From Alphaproteobacteria bacterium (GTDB taxonomy: Bacteria > Pseudomonadota > Alphaproteobacteria > TMED109): DNA of 43,703 nt. The notes beneath the pieces are model-generated. The model worked only from the letters and a program-made list of their open reading frames with translations. It made no database searches and was not told the DNA's origin. The translations under genes and the position numbers were made by a program. The DNA is taken from the NCBI GenBank assembly GCA_022824395.1, contig JAJDZX010000045.1, positions 1-43,703 of the forward strand, in the 5' to 3' direction. Shown here one piece after another: positions 9,301 through 16,437 of the stretch; position 1 is the first letter of the stretch, and every line of letters starts with the position of its first letter.

Positions 9301-9385
9301 CGGGATCGTCCTTTGCGTAATACCCGTCGCGCTCGTAATAGGACGCGCCCTGGGCGGCCGAGCTCAGCGCCCCGATCGAGAGCAC
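6326..9385 (-). CDS. traI: MOB-F conjugative relaxase-helicase TraI/TrwC
   Basis: It nicks one strand at the transfer origin, stays covalently bound to the 5' end and unwinds the plasmid or ICE for export. The open frame extends to 9631, but the family N-terminus starts at GTG 9385, one base after the traD stop, giving 1019 residues. The paired tyrosines (ASYYERDGYY; Y16, Y17, Y22, Y23) then sit at the usual MOB-F positions. The metal-binding triad is H155 with H166 and H168 (QLHTHSV), preceded by DLTFSAPKSVSI. The helicase Walker A GYAGTGKT is at about 506-513, followed by a RecD-like motor. The length is near TrwC (about 970) and far below F TraI (about 1756), so the extra F modules are absent. 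A Pro/Ala-rich linker separates the relaxase and helicase. Confidence 0.92.
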   Translation of the reverse strand: MLSIGALSSAAQGASYYERDGYYAKDDPEHRDASAWFGKGTEALGLSGPVDAETFKAILEGKVPDGSGTELGRRGKDGEITHRPGRDLTFSAPKSVSIAALVGGDERIVGTHDRAVKATLAWVQKNAVRTRMQDPETGRMVRAGDQKAVVATFRHDTSRNLDPQLHTHSVLANMVQGEDGKWRTMANEGLYARQKLIGAIYRNELAAGLTKLGYDIDKTHADGRFELEGVSREAIRAFSTRRAEIEAAMAVRGLGETADNPRHAERAALMTRATKREVDRDELRQVWQRQAADLGLDVEAFTPGPDALPMAPDRDAGGRAPEAGQPDAAAPAVAAMDPPLPPDVDHAPPPDLAPRDGADGPRGPATVPAARAGRDGPAGAIAWAMAHLSEREAVFSRADLLAAALSYAPGTLAVEAVEREVAGLEKAGTLHAVTLPGAADSLATDRTVGEERETVALMRAGEARGHAPFRRWAVQEQLNRGALTTGQREAVQLILSAKDRVVGVQGYAGTGKTTMLDRARTLAEKKGWRMIGLAPSASAVKTLAAEANIDSQTLQGFLARNAGVVAGRLSKRGTREMRAAFAKTILVVDEGSLASTVQARDLLRIASELRLPRVVLVGDAKQLDAVEAGKPFAQLQAAGMQTAVMDEIMRQRDPALKEAVEASIKSDIARAFGKLGGNVAAVPRGGIAAATAERWLALAPEAREKTGVMAPSHELRLGINGHIRDRLAREGRLHGPAMANEKLVSKGYTHAEKALAGNYAKGDVVAFYRDYKRLGVAKGDERRVVGRDGRRGAVLLDDGRGGSVAWKPSQIGGRKGGTEVYRSEGIELRAGDRIRWTRNDDGLGVVNSRTAEVMSVANGRVAFRLEDGRRLDLRPGDPQLRHLDHAWASTVHAFQGRTVDNVIAAIEARHPHLTTQKSFYVEISRARERAELVTDDASELRAQLQAVTGERIAALEGIGEMPRGASGKAPDVDRASGGTSDRGHGPDRANIPDRAASDPAQRDGPAPGRERAADMDLGL

Positions 9386-9386
9386 G

Positions 9387-11528
9387 TCAGGCCCATTGGC
9401 GCGCGACGGGCGCCCGCGCGGTGCCGGTGCCCGGCGAACCCGCCTTGCGGGCTGTTTCCGGGCCAGTCGTCGGGCGGACGGGCACCGGCACCGCGACACT
9501 GTCCACGTCCGCGGACCCGGTTTGCACCTCGCCAGCGGGCGCTTCCGGCGCGGGTGCGCAGCCGCCGGGGTCAGGGTCGAGTGGCCGGGGCGGCTCGTCG
9601 GGAGCGGCGGCCACCGGCGCCGGCGCGTCACCCTCGTTCACGGGCGGGGTCTCTACCTCGTCAGCGGGTGTTTCCGGCGCGGGTGCGCAGCCGCCGGGGT
9701 CAGGCTCATCCGGCCAGGGCGGCGCGTCGGCTGCGTCGGCCACCGGCACGGGGACGCGGGCTTCACCCGAAGCAGCCGGGGGAGCGTAGTCGTCACGCGG
9801 CACGAACCGGGGCGCCACGACCGATCGGTCGACCGGTTTGAGCCTGATCGAGGCCACCGGGTGCGCGCCCGGGAACTTGAGGAAACCGTGCAGGTTCGGA
9901 AGCCGCATGATGTCGGCGGGGAGCGCCAGGGCGCGGAGCTCGCGCCTGGGCGTCAGCGACACACCATCCCGGATCGTGTTGGCGCCGTAGCTGACGTTCT
10001 CGGCGACCTCCTCGACCTCGCTCCGGCCCAGGCTGTCGGCCGACCACTGCGCGGTGTCGCGGTCGGGGGCGGCGAGCACGACGCGCGTGCCGCAGAGGCC
10101 GGAGATCGTTTCCGCCCCATTGCGGCCGTAAAGGTCGCGGAGCGCGGACGCGACCTGCACGCCGAGGACGAAACAGCCGCCGAACTGCCGGCTCTCGGCG
10201 AGGCCCGGCTGCAGCGACGGCACCTGGTGGAGGGTCGGGAGCTCGTCGAGGATCACCCAGATCCGTCTGTCGTCGGCCTGCTCGAGCGAGAGCATCGCGT
10301 TGACGGCAATCTCGAGCCACGTCGAGATCAGGCCGCGGAGGCTCGCGTGCTGGTCGCCGCGCGAGGTGAGGAACAGGAACCCGTCGGATTCCTCCGATAC
10401 CCACTCCCGGATGGAGAAGGGCGTGCCCGAATCGGGCAGGAACTCCAGCGCGCTCACGTTCGCGGTCAGCATGGCGCGCACGCTGAGCGCGGTCCGCGGG
10501 TTGTCGGGATCGACGATCGACTGCGCGACCGTCCCCTCCATCGCCTGTGCGAGCGCCGTGAGGTCGGCCTTGAGGAGATGGTCGACGAGCACCTGGTTCG
10601 CGGTGACGCCCTTCTGCGCAAGGACCGCGGCGCCGTTGGCAAACAATTGCCTCGCGGCGGTCACCCAGAACGGATCGGCGCTGTCGCGCTGCTGGGGAAT
10701 GAGCGCCGCGGCCATCATGTCGAAGTCGCGCGCAGTGCGGGCCTCCAGGAACGGTGACCACCGCGGCGCCCGGGCGTCGAGCGGGTTGAGGAGCACGTCG
10801 CGCTCAGGATCGAAGAAGGCGCGCGTGTAGGAGCCCATCTTGTCGTAGATCACGCAGCGCTCGCCCCGCGCGCGGACCTGCGCCACCAGGTCGGAGATCA
10901 GCACCGTCTTCCCCGAACCCGTGGTGCCCGAGACGATCGTGTGCTGGGTCTCGCTACGTGGCGGGAACGGGATGCGCGCCAGCCGATAGGCGCGGTCCCG
11001 CTTCGCCCACGGCAGGCTCTCCAGAACGCGCCGGTGGAGCGGCCGGATGCGCCGGCGGAGCTGCGCCGCGGTCACGAGCTCGGCGCCCCGGACGCGGTGC
11101 TTGCGCCCGAGCTGTACGCCGCGGTACCAGAACCAGGCGAGGAACAGCGCGATCACGCCGGCGCCGGCCTTGCCGCCAAGCCATGCGCTCCGGATGATCT
11201 CGTCGAGGATCCGCTCGCGGATGCGCTCGGCCGGCAGCGACGACGCAATCGTCCGGATCGAGAGCACCCGGCGCGCGCCGCCGGGATCGCGGACGACCTG
11301 GCCCGACTGCGGGTCGTAGCCGATCGCGAGCTTGACCTCGGCCAGCGTCAGCAGGCCGGTCGCGTACCAGTCGGCGCCCGTGGTCGTGTGCCAGAGGTTC
11401 CACGCCGGCACCGCCACCACGACGAGCGCGCCCAGCATCATCCCCGCCTGCAGGAGCTGCCCCCACATGCGGACTCCGTGGAACACGGTCTGCCCGCCCC
11501 TGAGCGTGCTACCGGCGAAGCCGCGCAT
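9387..11528 (-). CDS. traD: Type IV coupling protein TraD
   Basis: This hexameric inner-membrane ATPase passes the relaxosome to the secretion channel. The 713 residues (close to F TraD) begin with two membrane segments, around 25-45 and 120-135. Walker A GTTGSGKT is at 201-208 and Walker B RIWVILDELPTL follows in the VirD4/TrwB fold. The last about 110 residues are a Pro/Asp-rich tail containing a duplicated DPGGCAPAPE segment. In F, the TraD tail contacts the relaxosome. The stop at 9387 lies one base before the traI GTG start, so the two are probably translationally coupled. The gene begins 53 bases after the ssb stop. Confidence 0.93.
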   Translation of the reverse strand: MRGFAGSTLRGGQTVFHGVRMWGQLLQAGMMLGALVVVAVPAWNLWHTTTGADWYATGLLTLAEVKLAIGYDPQSGQVVRDPGGARRVLSIRTIASSLPAERIRERILDEIIRSAWLGGKAGAGVIALFLAWFWYRGVQLGRKHRVRGAELVTAAQLRRRIRPLHRRVLESLPWAKRDRAYRLARIPFPPRSETQHTIVSGTTGSGKTVLISDLVAQVRARGERCVIYDKMGSYTRAFFDPERDVLLNPLDARAPRWSPFLEARTARDFDMMAAALIPQQRDSADPFWVTAARQLFANGAAVLAQKGVTANQVLVDHLLKADLTALAQAMEGTVAQSIVDPDNPRTALSVRAMLTANVSALEFLPDSGTPFSIREWVSEESDGFLFLTSRGDQHASLRGLISTWLEIAVNAMLSLEQADDRRIWVILDELPTLHQVPSLQPGLAESRQFGGCFVLGVQVASALRDLYGRNGAETISGLCGTRVVLAAPDRDTAQWSADSLGRSEVEEVAENVSYGANTIRDGVSLTPRRELRALALPADIMRLPNLHGFLKFPGAHPVASIRLKPVDRSVVAPRFVPRDDYAPPAASGEARVPVPVADAADAPPWPDEPDPGGCAPAPETPADEVETPPVNEGDAPAPVAAAPDEPPRPLDPDPGGCAPAPEAPAGEVQTGSADVDSVAVPVPVRPTTGPETARKAGSPGTGTARAPVARQWA
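9544..9704. repeat. In-frame duplication in the traD tail
   Basis: A 32-base segment at 9544-9575 is repeated exactly at 9673-9704, 129 bases (43 codons) apart. The reading frame is kept, so the TraD C-terminus contains two copies of a PDPGGCAPAPE-like unit. Flanking codons are also similar, indicating a larger duplicated unit with some divergence. Confidence 0.8.
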
Positions 11529-11581
11529 GGCCGTTCCTCACGCCGCGGAAGACGTCGTCAACGCTCGCCGTCGGGGCGCGC

Positions 11582-12004
11582 TCAGGCCCACCCGCCAGCG
11601 GCGGCGGCCGCGTCGGGCGGGGGCTCGGCCACCGCCGCCGGCTCTTCCGGATCGCGCCCGGCTCCCGCCGCCAGCACGTTCACCATGCCCTGTGGGCCCG
11701 CGACGATGATCTCGGTCGCCTGCCTGGGCCGGTCCTCCTTGTCGGTGTACTCGCGGACCGTCAGCCGCCCCTCGACGAGCACCGCGGTCCCCTTCCGGAC
11801 CAGGCGCTCCACCACGTCGACCGTGCCGCCGAACACGACGATGCGGTGCCACTCGGTCCGCTCCTGCGGCTCCCCGTCCCGGTCCTTCCACCGCTCCGTG
11901 GTGGCCATGCTGAACCGGGCCGCGCGATCGCCGGTCGCGTTGCTGTGGAACTCCGGGTCGCGCCCGACGTGGCCGAGCAGGGTGACGCGGTTGACGTTCA
12001 GCAT
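11582..12004 (-). CDS. ssb: Single-stranded DNA-binding protein
   Basis: The 140-residue protein starts MLNVNRVTLLGHVGRDPEF, the standard first strand of the SSB OB-fold, followed by FSMATTERWKD and EWHRIVVFGG. It coats single-stranded DNA during transfer or establishment in the recipient. An AAGGAG site precedes ATG 12004. The ATG overlaps the traG stop (ATGCTGA), so translation is probably coupled. The C-terminus is Ala/Pro-rich and ends in AAGGWA. The acidic tip (DDDIPF type) that chromosomal SSBs use to recruit repair partners is missing. A longer frame upstream exists but runs inside traG and lacks family similarity. Confidence 0.9.
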   Translation of the reverse strand: MLNVNRVTLLGHVGRDPEFHSNATGDRAARFSMATTERWKDRDGEPQERTEWHRIVVFGGTVDVVERLVRKGTAVLVEGRLTVREYTDKEDRPRQATEIIVAGPQGMVNVLAAGAGRDPEEPAAVAEPPPDAAAAAGGWA

Positions 12005-14181
12005 GGGAGGGCTCCTTCGATGGGCGCCGGCCGTGCGGCCACGGATCGCGGCTTCCGGCGCAGGGAGCCCGCCGGGGGTTCCATTGCCGATCTCCGTCCG
12101 TATACTGCGCAGCCATGCACAAAGTACCGACAAACAGGGTTTATCCGCGCATGCGCTACACGTGGCGTGAACGCGCATTCGTGCTGGCCGGGATCGGGGT
12201 CGCCGCGGCCGTCACGGCGATCTCGCTGACGCTCGGCCGGGGCCTTGAGCACGGCCGCCTGGTCCGTCGTGATCCCGGCTGTCTCGGCCAGCTTCTCCAG
12301 GTGCGTGGCGAGCTCCTGCGCCTGCGCGCTCTCGCTCTCGGTGACGCCCCGCGCGTGCGCGGTGCCGACGCTCACGTCGCGCGAGTACCGCTCGACCAGC
12401 TGCGTGGCGTCCGTCGCCGCGGCCGTCCGCGCCGACGCCGCCTGCACGTCCCAGTTCCGGGCCATGGAGTGCGCCTCGGCGGCCCGCTCCTCGTGCGAGA
12501 CCGCGAGCGACTCCGACAACCGCACCCCCGCCGCCGGCACCCGGCTGGTCGCACTCCCCATGTCCGCCACCGCGGTGCCGTCGGGCGTCACCGTGAACCC
12601 CGCGCCGGCCGGCGCGTAGCCCGTGTAGCGGTCGGTGTCGACGTGCATCGAGGTGCGGAGCTGGCGGCCCTCCTGGCTCGCGAACCGGTGCGTGTCCCAC
12701 TGCGTGTTGGCGAGTGCCAGGTTCCCGGTGGTGCCCTCGTGCGCCGCCGAGGTGGCCGCGTCCTGCCCGACCGCGAGCACCGACGTGGCCAGGACCGTCG
12801 CCTTCGAGAGCCCGTACGCCAGCGCCGCCGCCAGGAACGGGATCGACATCGAGAGGTACCCCGACATCACGGCAACGTCGGCCGCGACGGCCCGGATGCC
12901 GGCCTGCGCCACGAGCGAGATGCCGACCTCGCCGTTCGGCATGACGGCGGCCGCCTGCATCCGCTCGGCGGCCTCCCCCATCGAGATGCGGTGCAGCACC
13001 GCGTAGAGCGGGCCCCACGACTGCAACCAGATCAACCCGGTGACGTACGACTTGAAGATCGGCAAGCCCGCCGGCGTCAGCATCAGCAGCACCGCCAGCG
13101 GAAACGCGCCCACGTAGAGGCATTCGAAGACGATCCTCAGCAAGGGCACCCAGGTCTCGGCCTGGCGCCCGATCGCGCGGTACGCGGCGGCGGTCTGGGC
13201 CTCGGCGCGCGCCTCGGTGTACGTCTGGAGCGCGGCGGCGTTGCCGGCCTCGGCCGCCCACTGCTCGCCCGCGTCATGGACGGCGTTGAGGACCATCTGC
13301 TGGCGGAGAATCTCGGCCGCCGTGCGCGAGGCGCCGATCAGGAAGTCGTGCGCGGCGGGGAGTGCGGCCAGCAACTCGGCGCGGGCCAGGGCCTGGGTCC
13401 TCGCGTCCGGGAAGATGCGCCGCCCGAACAGCGTGCCGGCGCGAGCGATCTCGGCGTTCCATGCCGCGTTCAACCGCGTGGCGCCGTCCCGGCAGGTGAC
13501 GATCTCGCGGTCGACGGGCGTGGCCCCGGTGGCGCCCGCCGGCTGGCGCGTCGCGAACTCGAACATGCGCGCGGGCGAGGCGCCTGCCGACGGCGAGCCG
13601 GCGGCCGTGACCAGGTTCCAGACGTCGGTGCTCTCGCGGAGGTCGTCGGCCGAGATGTGCCCGAGCAGCAGCGCGTGGAAGACACACTGGCGGGTGAAGT
13701 TCCGGAGGTTCCGGGCGAAGACCGCGTCGGTGACCTCGAGGCGGGTCGCGGTGGCGGCGAGCCTCGCCCCGAAGATGAGCCCGTGGCGGCGGTAGACGAG
13801 GTCGTTCGGCAGCGTGAACGCCTGCTCGGTGAGGCGCGTGAGGCCGTCGCCGACCTGCGACGTGATCGAGGCGAAGAGCGCGAGGCCGATCGGCACGTTG
13901 GCGACGACGGCGGGCGCGAGCGCCGGGTCCAGCCGGTCAACGACGCGCACGGTCGCCTTCGGCACGATCATCGCGCCCCAGACGGTGACGAAGAGGAGGA
14001 TCCACTTGGCGTTGTCGCGCCAGCTCCCGCCGAAGGCCGTGCGGAACACGATCCAGGCGACCCCGCCCGCGCCAGCAAGCTGCGCGAGCGTGACGTAGGC
14101 GCCCCCCGACGTGATCGCGGCTACCGCGTTCAGCAGGTCGACCAGGTAGGGCCCGCCGCCGAGGGTGAAGAACTCGTACAT
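11998..14181 (-). CDS. traG: Conjugation protein TraG (mating-pair stabilisation/pilus assembly)
   Basis: This inner-membrane protein of F-type systems is needed for pilus assembly through its N-terminal part and for mating-pair stabilisation through its periplasmic C-terminal part. The 727 residues have hydrophobic segments near 35-50, 60-75, 330-350 and 390-460, with a soluble Ala-rich C-terminal region. F TraG is about 940 residues, so the C-terminal part is shortened. The last about 60 residues (after DQAAVLKAPAERQ) are rich in Arg, Cys and Pro and unlike the family, which raises the possibility of a frameshift or rearrangement near 12200. The stop nevertheless overlaps the ssb start. It begins 16 bases after the traH stop. 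Confidence 0.85.
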   Translation of the reverse strand: MYEFFTLGGGPYLVDLLNAVAAITSGGAYVTLAQLAGAGGVAWIVFRTAFGGSWRDNAKWILLFVTVWGAMIVPKATVRVVDRLDPALAPAVVANVPIGLALFASITSQVGDGLTRLTEQAFTLPNDLVYRRHGLIFGARLAATATRLEVTDAVFARNLRNFTRQCVFHALLLGHISADDLRESTDVWNLVTAAGSPSAGASPARMFEFATRQPAGATGATPVDREIVTCRDGATRLNAAWNAEIARAGTLFGRRIFPDARTQALARAELLAALPAAHDFLIGASRTAAEILRQQMVLNAVHDAGEQWAAEAGNAAALQTYTEARAEAQTAAAYRAIGRQAETWVPLLRIVFECLYVGAFPLAVLLMLTPAGLPIFKSYVTGLIWLQSWGPLYAVLHRISMGEAAERMQAAAVMPNGEVGISLVAQAGIRAVAADVAVMSGYLSMSIPFLAAALAYGLSKATVLATSVLAVGQDAATSAAHEGTTGNLALANTQWDTHRFASQEGRQLRTSMHVDTDRYTGYAPAGAGFTVTPDGTAVADMGSATSRVPAAGVRLSESLAVSHEERAAEAHSMARNWDVQAASARTAAATDATQLVERYSRDVSVGTAHARGVTESESAQAQELATHLEKLAETAGITTDQAAVLKAPAERQRDRRDGRGDPDPGQHECAFTPRVAHARINPVCRYFVHGCAVYGRRSAMEPPAGSLRRKPRSVAARPAPIEGALPC

Positions 14182-14197
14182 CTATATAGGTACGGCG

Positions 14198-15631
14198 TCA
14201 GCGCGACCCGGCCCCGGCGCCGCCGCGCGCGAACGCCAGCGCCGCGCGGAGGTCGGCCGAGAGCGCGCCCGCGAGCTCGGTCTCGATCAGGCGCAATTTC
14301 TCCACGACCGCGAGCGCGGTGTTGAAGCGTTCCAGCCCCTCGTGGCGGTGGCGGGCCAGCGCCGTGCGGTTGGCGCGTAGCCCCTCGCGCCAGCGTGCCA
14401 GCTGCTCGCCATCGGCGATGTCGAGCGTGCCAGCGCGCTCCTCGACCGTGCGGTGGAGGTCGGCGATCCAGACCTGGAGGAGGTCGAGCGCGACGGCCTC
14501 GGCGAGCGCGTCGATCTCCTGGTCGACGACGGCCCCGCGGTAGGCCGCCGCCGTGTTGGCAACGCGGTAGACGGGGAGCGTCGTGAGGTTGACGAGGCCG
14601 AGCGCGGCGGCGGGCGGCGCGGTGTCGTTGCGGACGGCCGCGACCAGGTCACGGAGCAGTCCCGCGACGCGCGCCCGGAACCCCTGGTCTGCCGGCACCG
14701 TGACGCTCCCCAGCGTCGGGTTGAGGCAGGCGGCGGTCGTGTCGCACGCGTACACCGGGAGCGCGCCGCCGCCCTCCATCAGGACCTCGGTGACGCGTCG
14801 ATCGAGGGCCAGCGGCTCCAGGACTCGGATGCGGGGCCCGGACGTGTCGGCGTCGGCCGTTGGCGCGGTCACGATGACGGTGCCCGAGACCGACATCGCG
14901 AACTCGGCGAGCCGGGTGTCGGATGCCAGGAACGACGACGCGCGCACCGCCTTCCACGCGTAGTTCACGTTGACGGGAACTTGCTCTGCCATCTCGCCCG
15001 AGGCGGCGGCGAGGGTCGAGTGGCGCTTGCCGTCCGCGCCGCACCCGTGCCTGGCCGCCGCGTAGTCGCTGAATATCCCCTGCGACGTGCCGACCGCGGC
15101 GCAGATCGCGGACGACGCCCGATCGTTCTTCGCCCAGACCGCGCCCACGAGCGCCTGCGCGGTCTCGCACGAGTTGACGTTCCGGTTGTTCGCCCATTGC
15201 GCGAGCGCGCGGAGCTTGGACATCGTCTCGGCGATGACGGGGGAGATGGTCTCCAGTGCGAGCTCGAAGGCGAAGCCCGCCGCGTTCTGGGCGATCGCCC
15301 GAGCGAAGGCCACGAGCTGGTCGGAGTCGATGAAGGAGAATGCACCCGCGAACGCGTCGATGCCGCCGCACCCGGCCCGGAACGAGGGAAGGTTCACCGT
15401 CGCGATCTGCTCCGAGCGCACCGGCGAGCGGAGGTAGAGGTTGCCGAGCGTCCAGTGGCCCGAGGCCTGGCCGTGGAACGCGGTCGGGCCGGTGGTGTTG
15501 ACCGCCGCGCCCTGCCAGAAGCGGCCCATCTCCGAGAGTACGTCGGCATGCGCGGGCGCCGCGAGACCGACCCAGCCCGCAAACACTGCGCCGGCCATGC
15601 GCGCGGTGCACCCTCGCCGCTCAGAAGTCAT
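14198..15631 (-). CDS. traH: Conjugal transfer pilus assembly protein TraH
   Basis: This periplasmic F-type component is required for pilus extension and works with TraF, TraW, TraU and TrbC. It has 477 residues, near the F size (about 458). A signal peptide (GAVFAGWVGLAAPAHA) is followed by family-typical segments: a GGxxxF-like block with RAGCGGIDAFAGAFSFI, and a cysteine-containing NRNVNSCETAQALVGAVW. The C-terminal third is helical (LEKLRLIE-type segments). The start overlaps the end of traF by 11 bases. Confidence 0.9.
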   Translation of the reverse strand: MTSERRGCTARMAGAVFAGWVGLAAPAHADVLSEMGRFWQGAAVNTTGPTAFHGQASGHWTLGNLYLRSPVRSEQIATVNLPSFRAGCGGIDAFAGAFSFIDSDQLVAFARAIAQNAAGFAFELALETISPVIAETMSKLRALAQWANNRNVNSCETAQALVGAVWAKNDRASSAICAAVGTSQGIFSDYAAARHGCGADGKRHSTLAAASGEMAEQVPVNVNYAWKAVRASSFLASDTRLAEFAMSVSGTVIVTAPTADADTSGPRIRVLEPLALDRRVTEVLMEGGGALPVYACDTTAACLNPTLGSVTVPADQGFRARVAGLLRDLVAAVRNDTAPPAAALGLVNLTTLPVYRVANTAAAYRGAVVDQEIDALAEAVALDLLQVWIADLHRTVEERAGTLDIADGEQLARWREGLRANRTALARHRHEGLERFNTALAVVEKLRLIETELAGALSADLRAALAFARGGAGAGSR

Positions 15632-16436
15632 GGCCGGGCTCCAGAGCGGTGAGCGCGAAGATCCGCTCGGCGAGCTGGTCCTCGGCGAGGACGCCGAACC
15701 CCACGGGCAGCACCTGCTGCGTCACCGCATCGAAGAGAACAACGGCAGGCAGAGGCGAGCCGGCAAGACCCAGTTTCTCGGCCCGCCCCTGGTCAGCAAC
15801 CGCCTCGGGCCAGCCCTCGAGGGCCTCCCCGGTCATCGAGACCGCGAGCACGTCGAGGCCGTGGCGGAGCGCGAAGGCGCGGAGCAGCGGGCCGAACACC
15901 CGGCACCCGGCGCAGGCGGGATCGCCCAGGTAGATGAGCCCGTAGCGTTCGCCGAGCCGGGCCAGCGCCGCGTCCCGGGCGGCGCGGCGCTCGTCCGACC
16001 ACAGTTGTTTCGCGAGCGCGCCGACGGGCCGCCGTAGCGTGTAATCGAGCGTCGGCGTCGCCCAAACCGTGCGCCGGAAGCTGTCCGAGAAGGCGGCCGA
16101 CTTCTGCAGCGCCGCCTGCTGGAGGCGTAGATACGCGGTGACGTGTTCCGGCGATGGTTCGAGGATCGCCGTGGCGCGCGCCTCTTCCAATTTGCGGCGC
16201 ATCTCCAGGATGCGCTCCTGCGCGGACGACGGGGAGGCTTCGGGCGAAGGCGCGGGAGGAGCCTCCTGCGAATCATCCTCGCGGTCGCAATAGAAGTGCC
16301 AGCCGAGCGCCGGGCCTGCACCCTCGTCGCCGCACCAGGCGCGCCACTCGCCCGCCTCGCCCGGCGAGCCCAAGGCCAGCGCGAGCAGCGCCGACGCACA
16401 CAACGCCGGCCCGGCCCGTCTGACACCTGCCGCCAC
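15621..16436 (-). CDS. traF: Conjugal transfer pilus assembly protein TraF (thioredoxin-like)
   Basis: The 271-residue periplasmic protein has an N-terminal signal segment (ALCASALLALALGSPGEAG), a helical middle and a C-terminal thioredoxin-like domain. It carries a CxxC motif, DPACAGCRVFGP (C175, C178). In F, TraF has the fold but lacks an active CxxC, and TrbB supplies the disulfide function. Here one protein may do both, probably forming disulfides in Cys-rich TraN, TraU and TraH. It begins one base after the traN stop and overlaps traH. Confidence 0.88.
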   Translation of the reverse strand: MAAGVRRAGPALCASALLALALGSPGEAGEWRAWCGDEGAGPALGWHFYCDREDDSQEAPPAPSPEASPSSAQERILEMRRKLEEARATAILEPSPEHVTAYLRLQQAALQKSAAFSDSFRRTVWATPTLDYTLRRPVGALAKQLWSDERRAARDAALARLGERYGLIYLGDPACAGCRVFGPLLRAFALRHGLDVLAVSMTGEALEGWPEAVADQGRAEKLGLAGSPLPAVVLFDAVTQQVLPVGFGVLAEDQLAERIFALTALEPGHDF

Positions 16437-16437
16437 G

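Noticed and set aside
9386-9631. N-terminal extension of traI to an ATG at 9631
   Set aside because: This segment lies inside traD in another frame and has no similarity to relaxases. The conserved tyrosines fit a GTG start at 9385.
12115-14325. Long plus-strand open frame of 736 codons opposite traG
   Set aside because: It is the antisense of traG with Arg/Gly-rich composition. Only its first about 40 codons look protein-like, and those are discussed separately.
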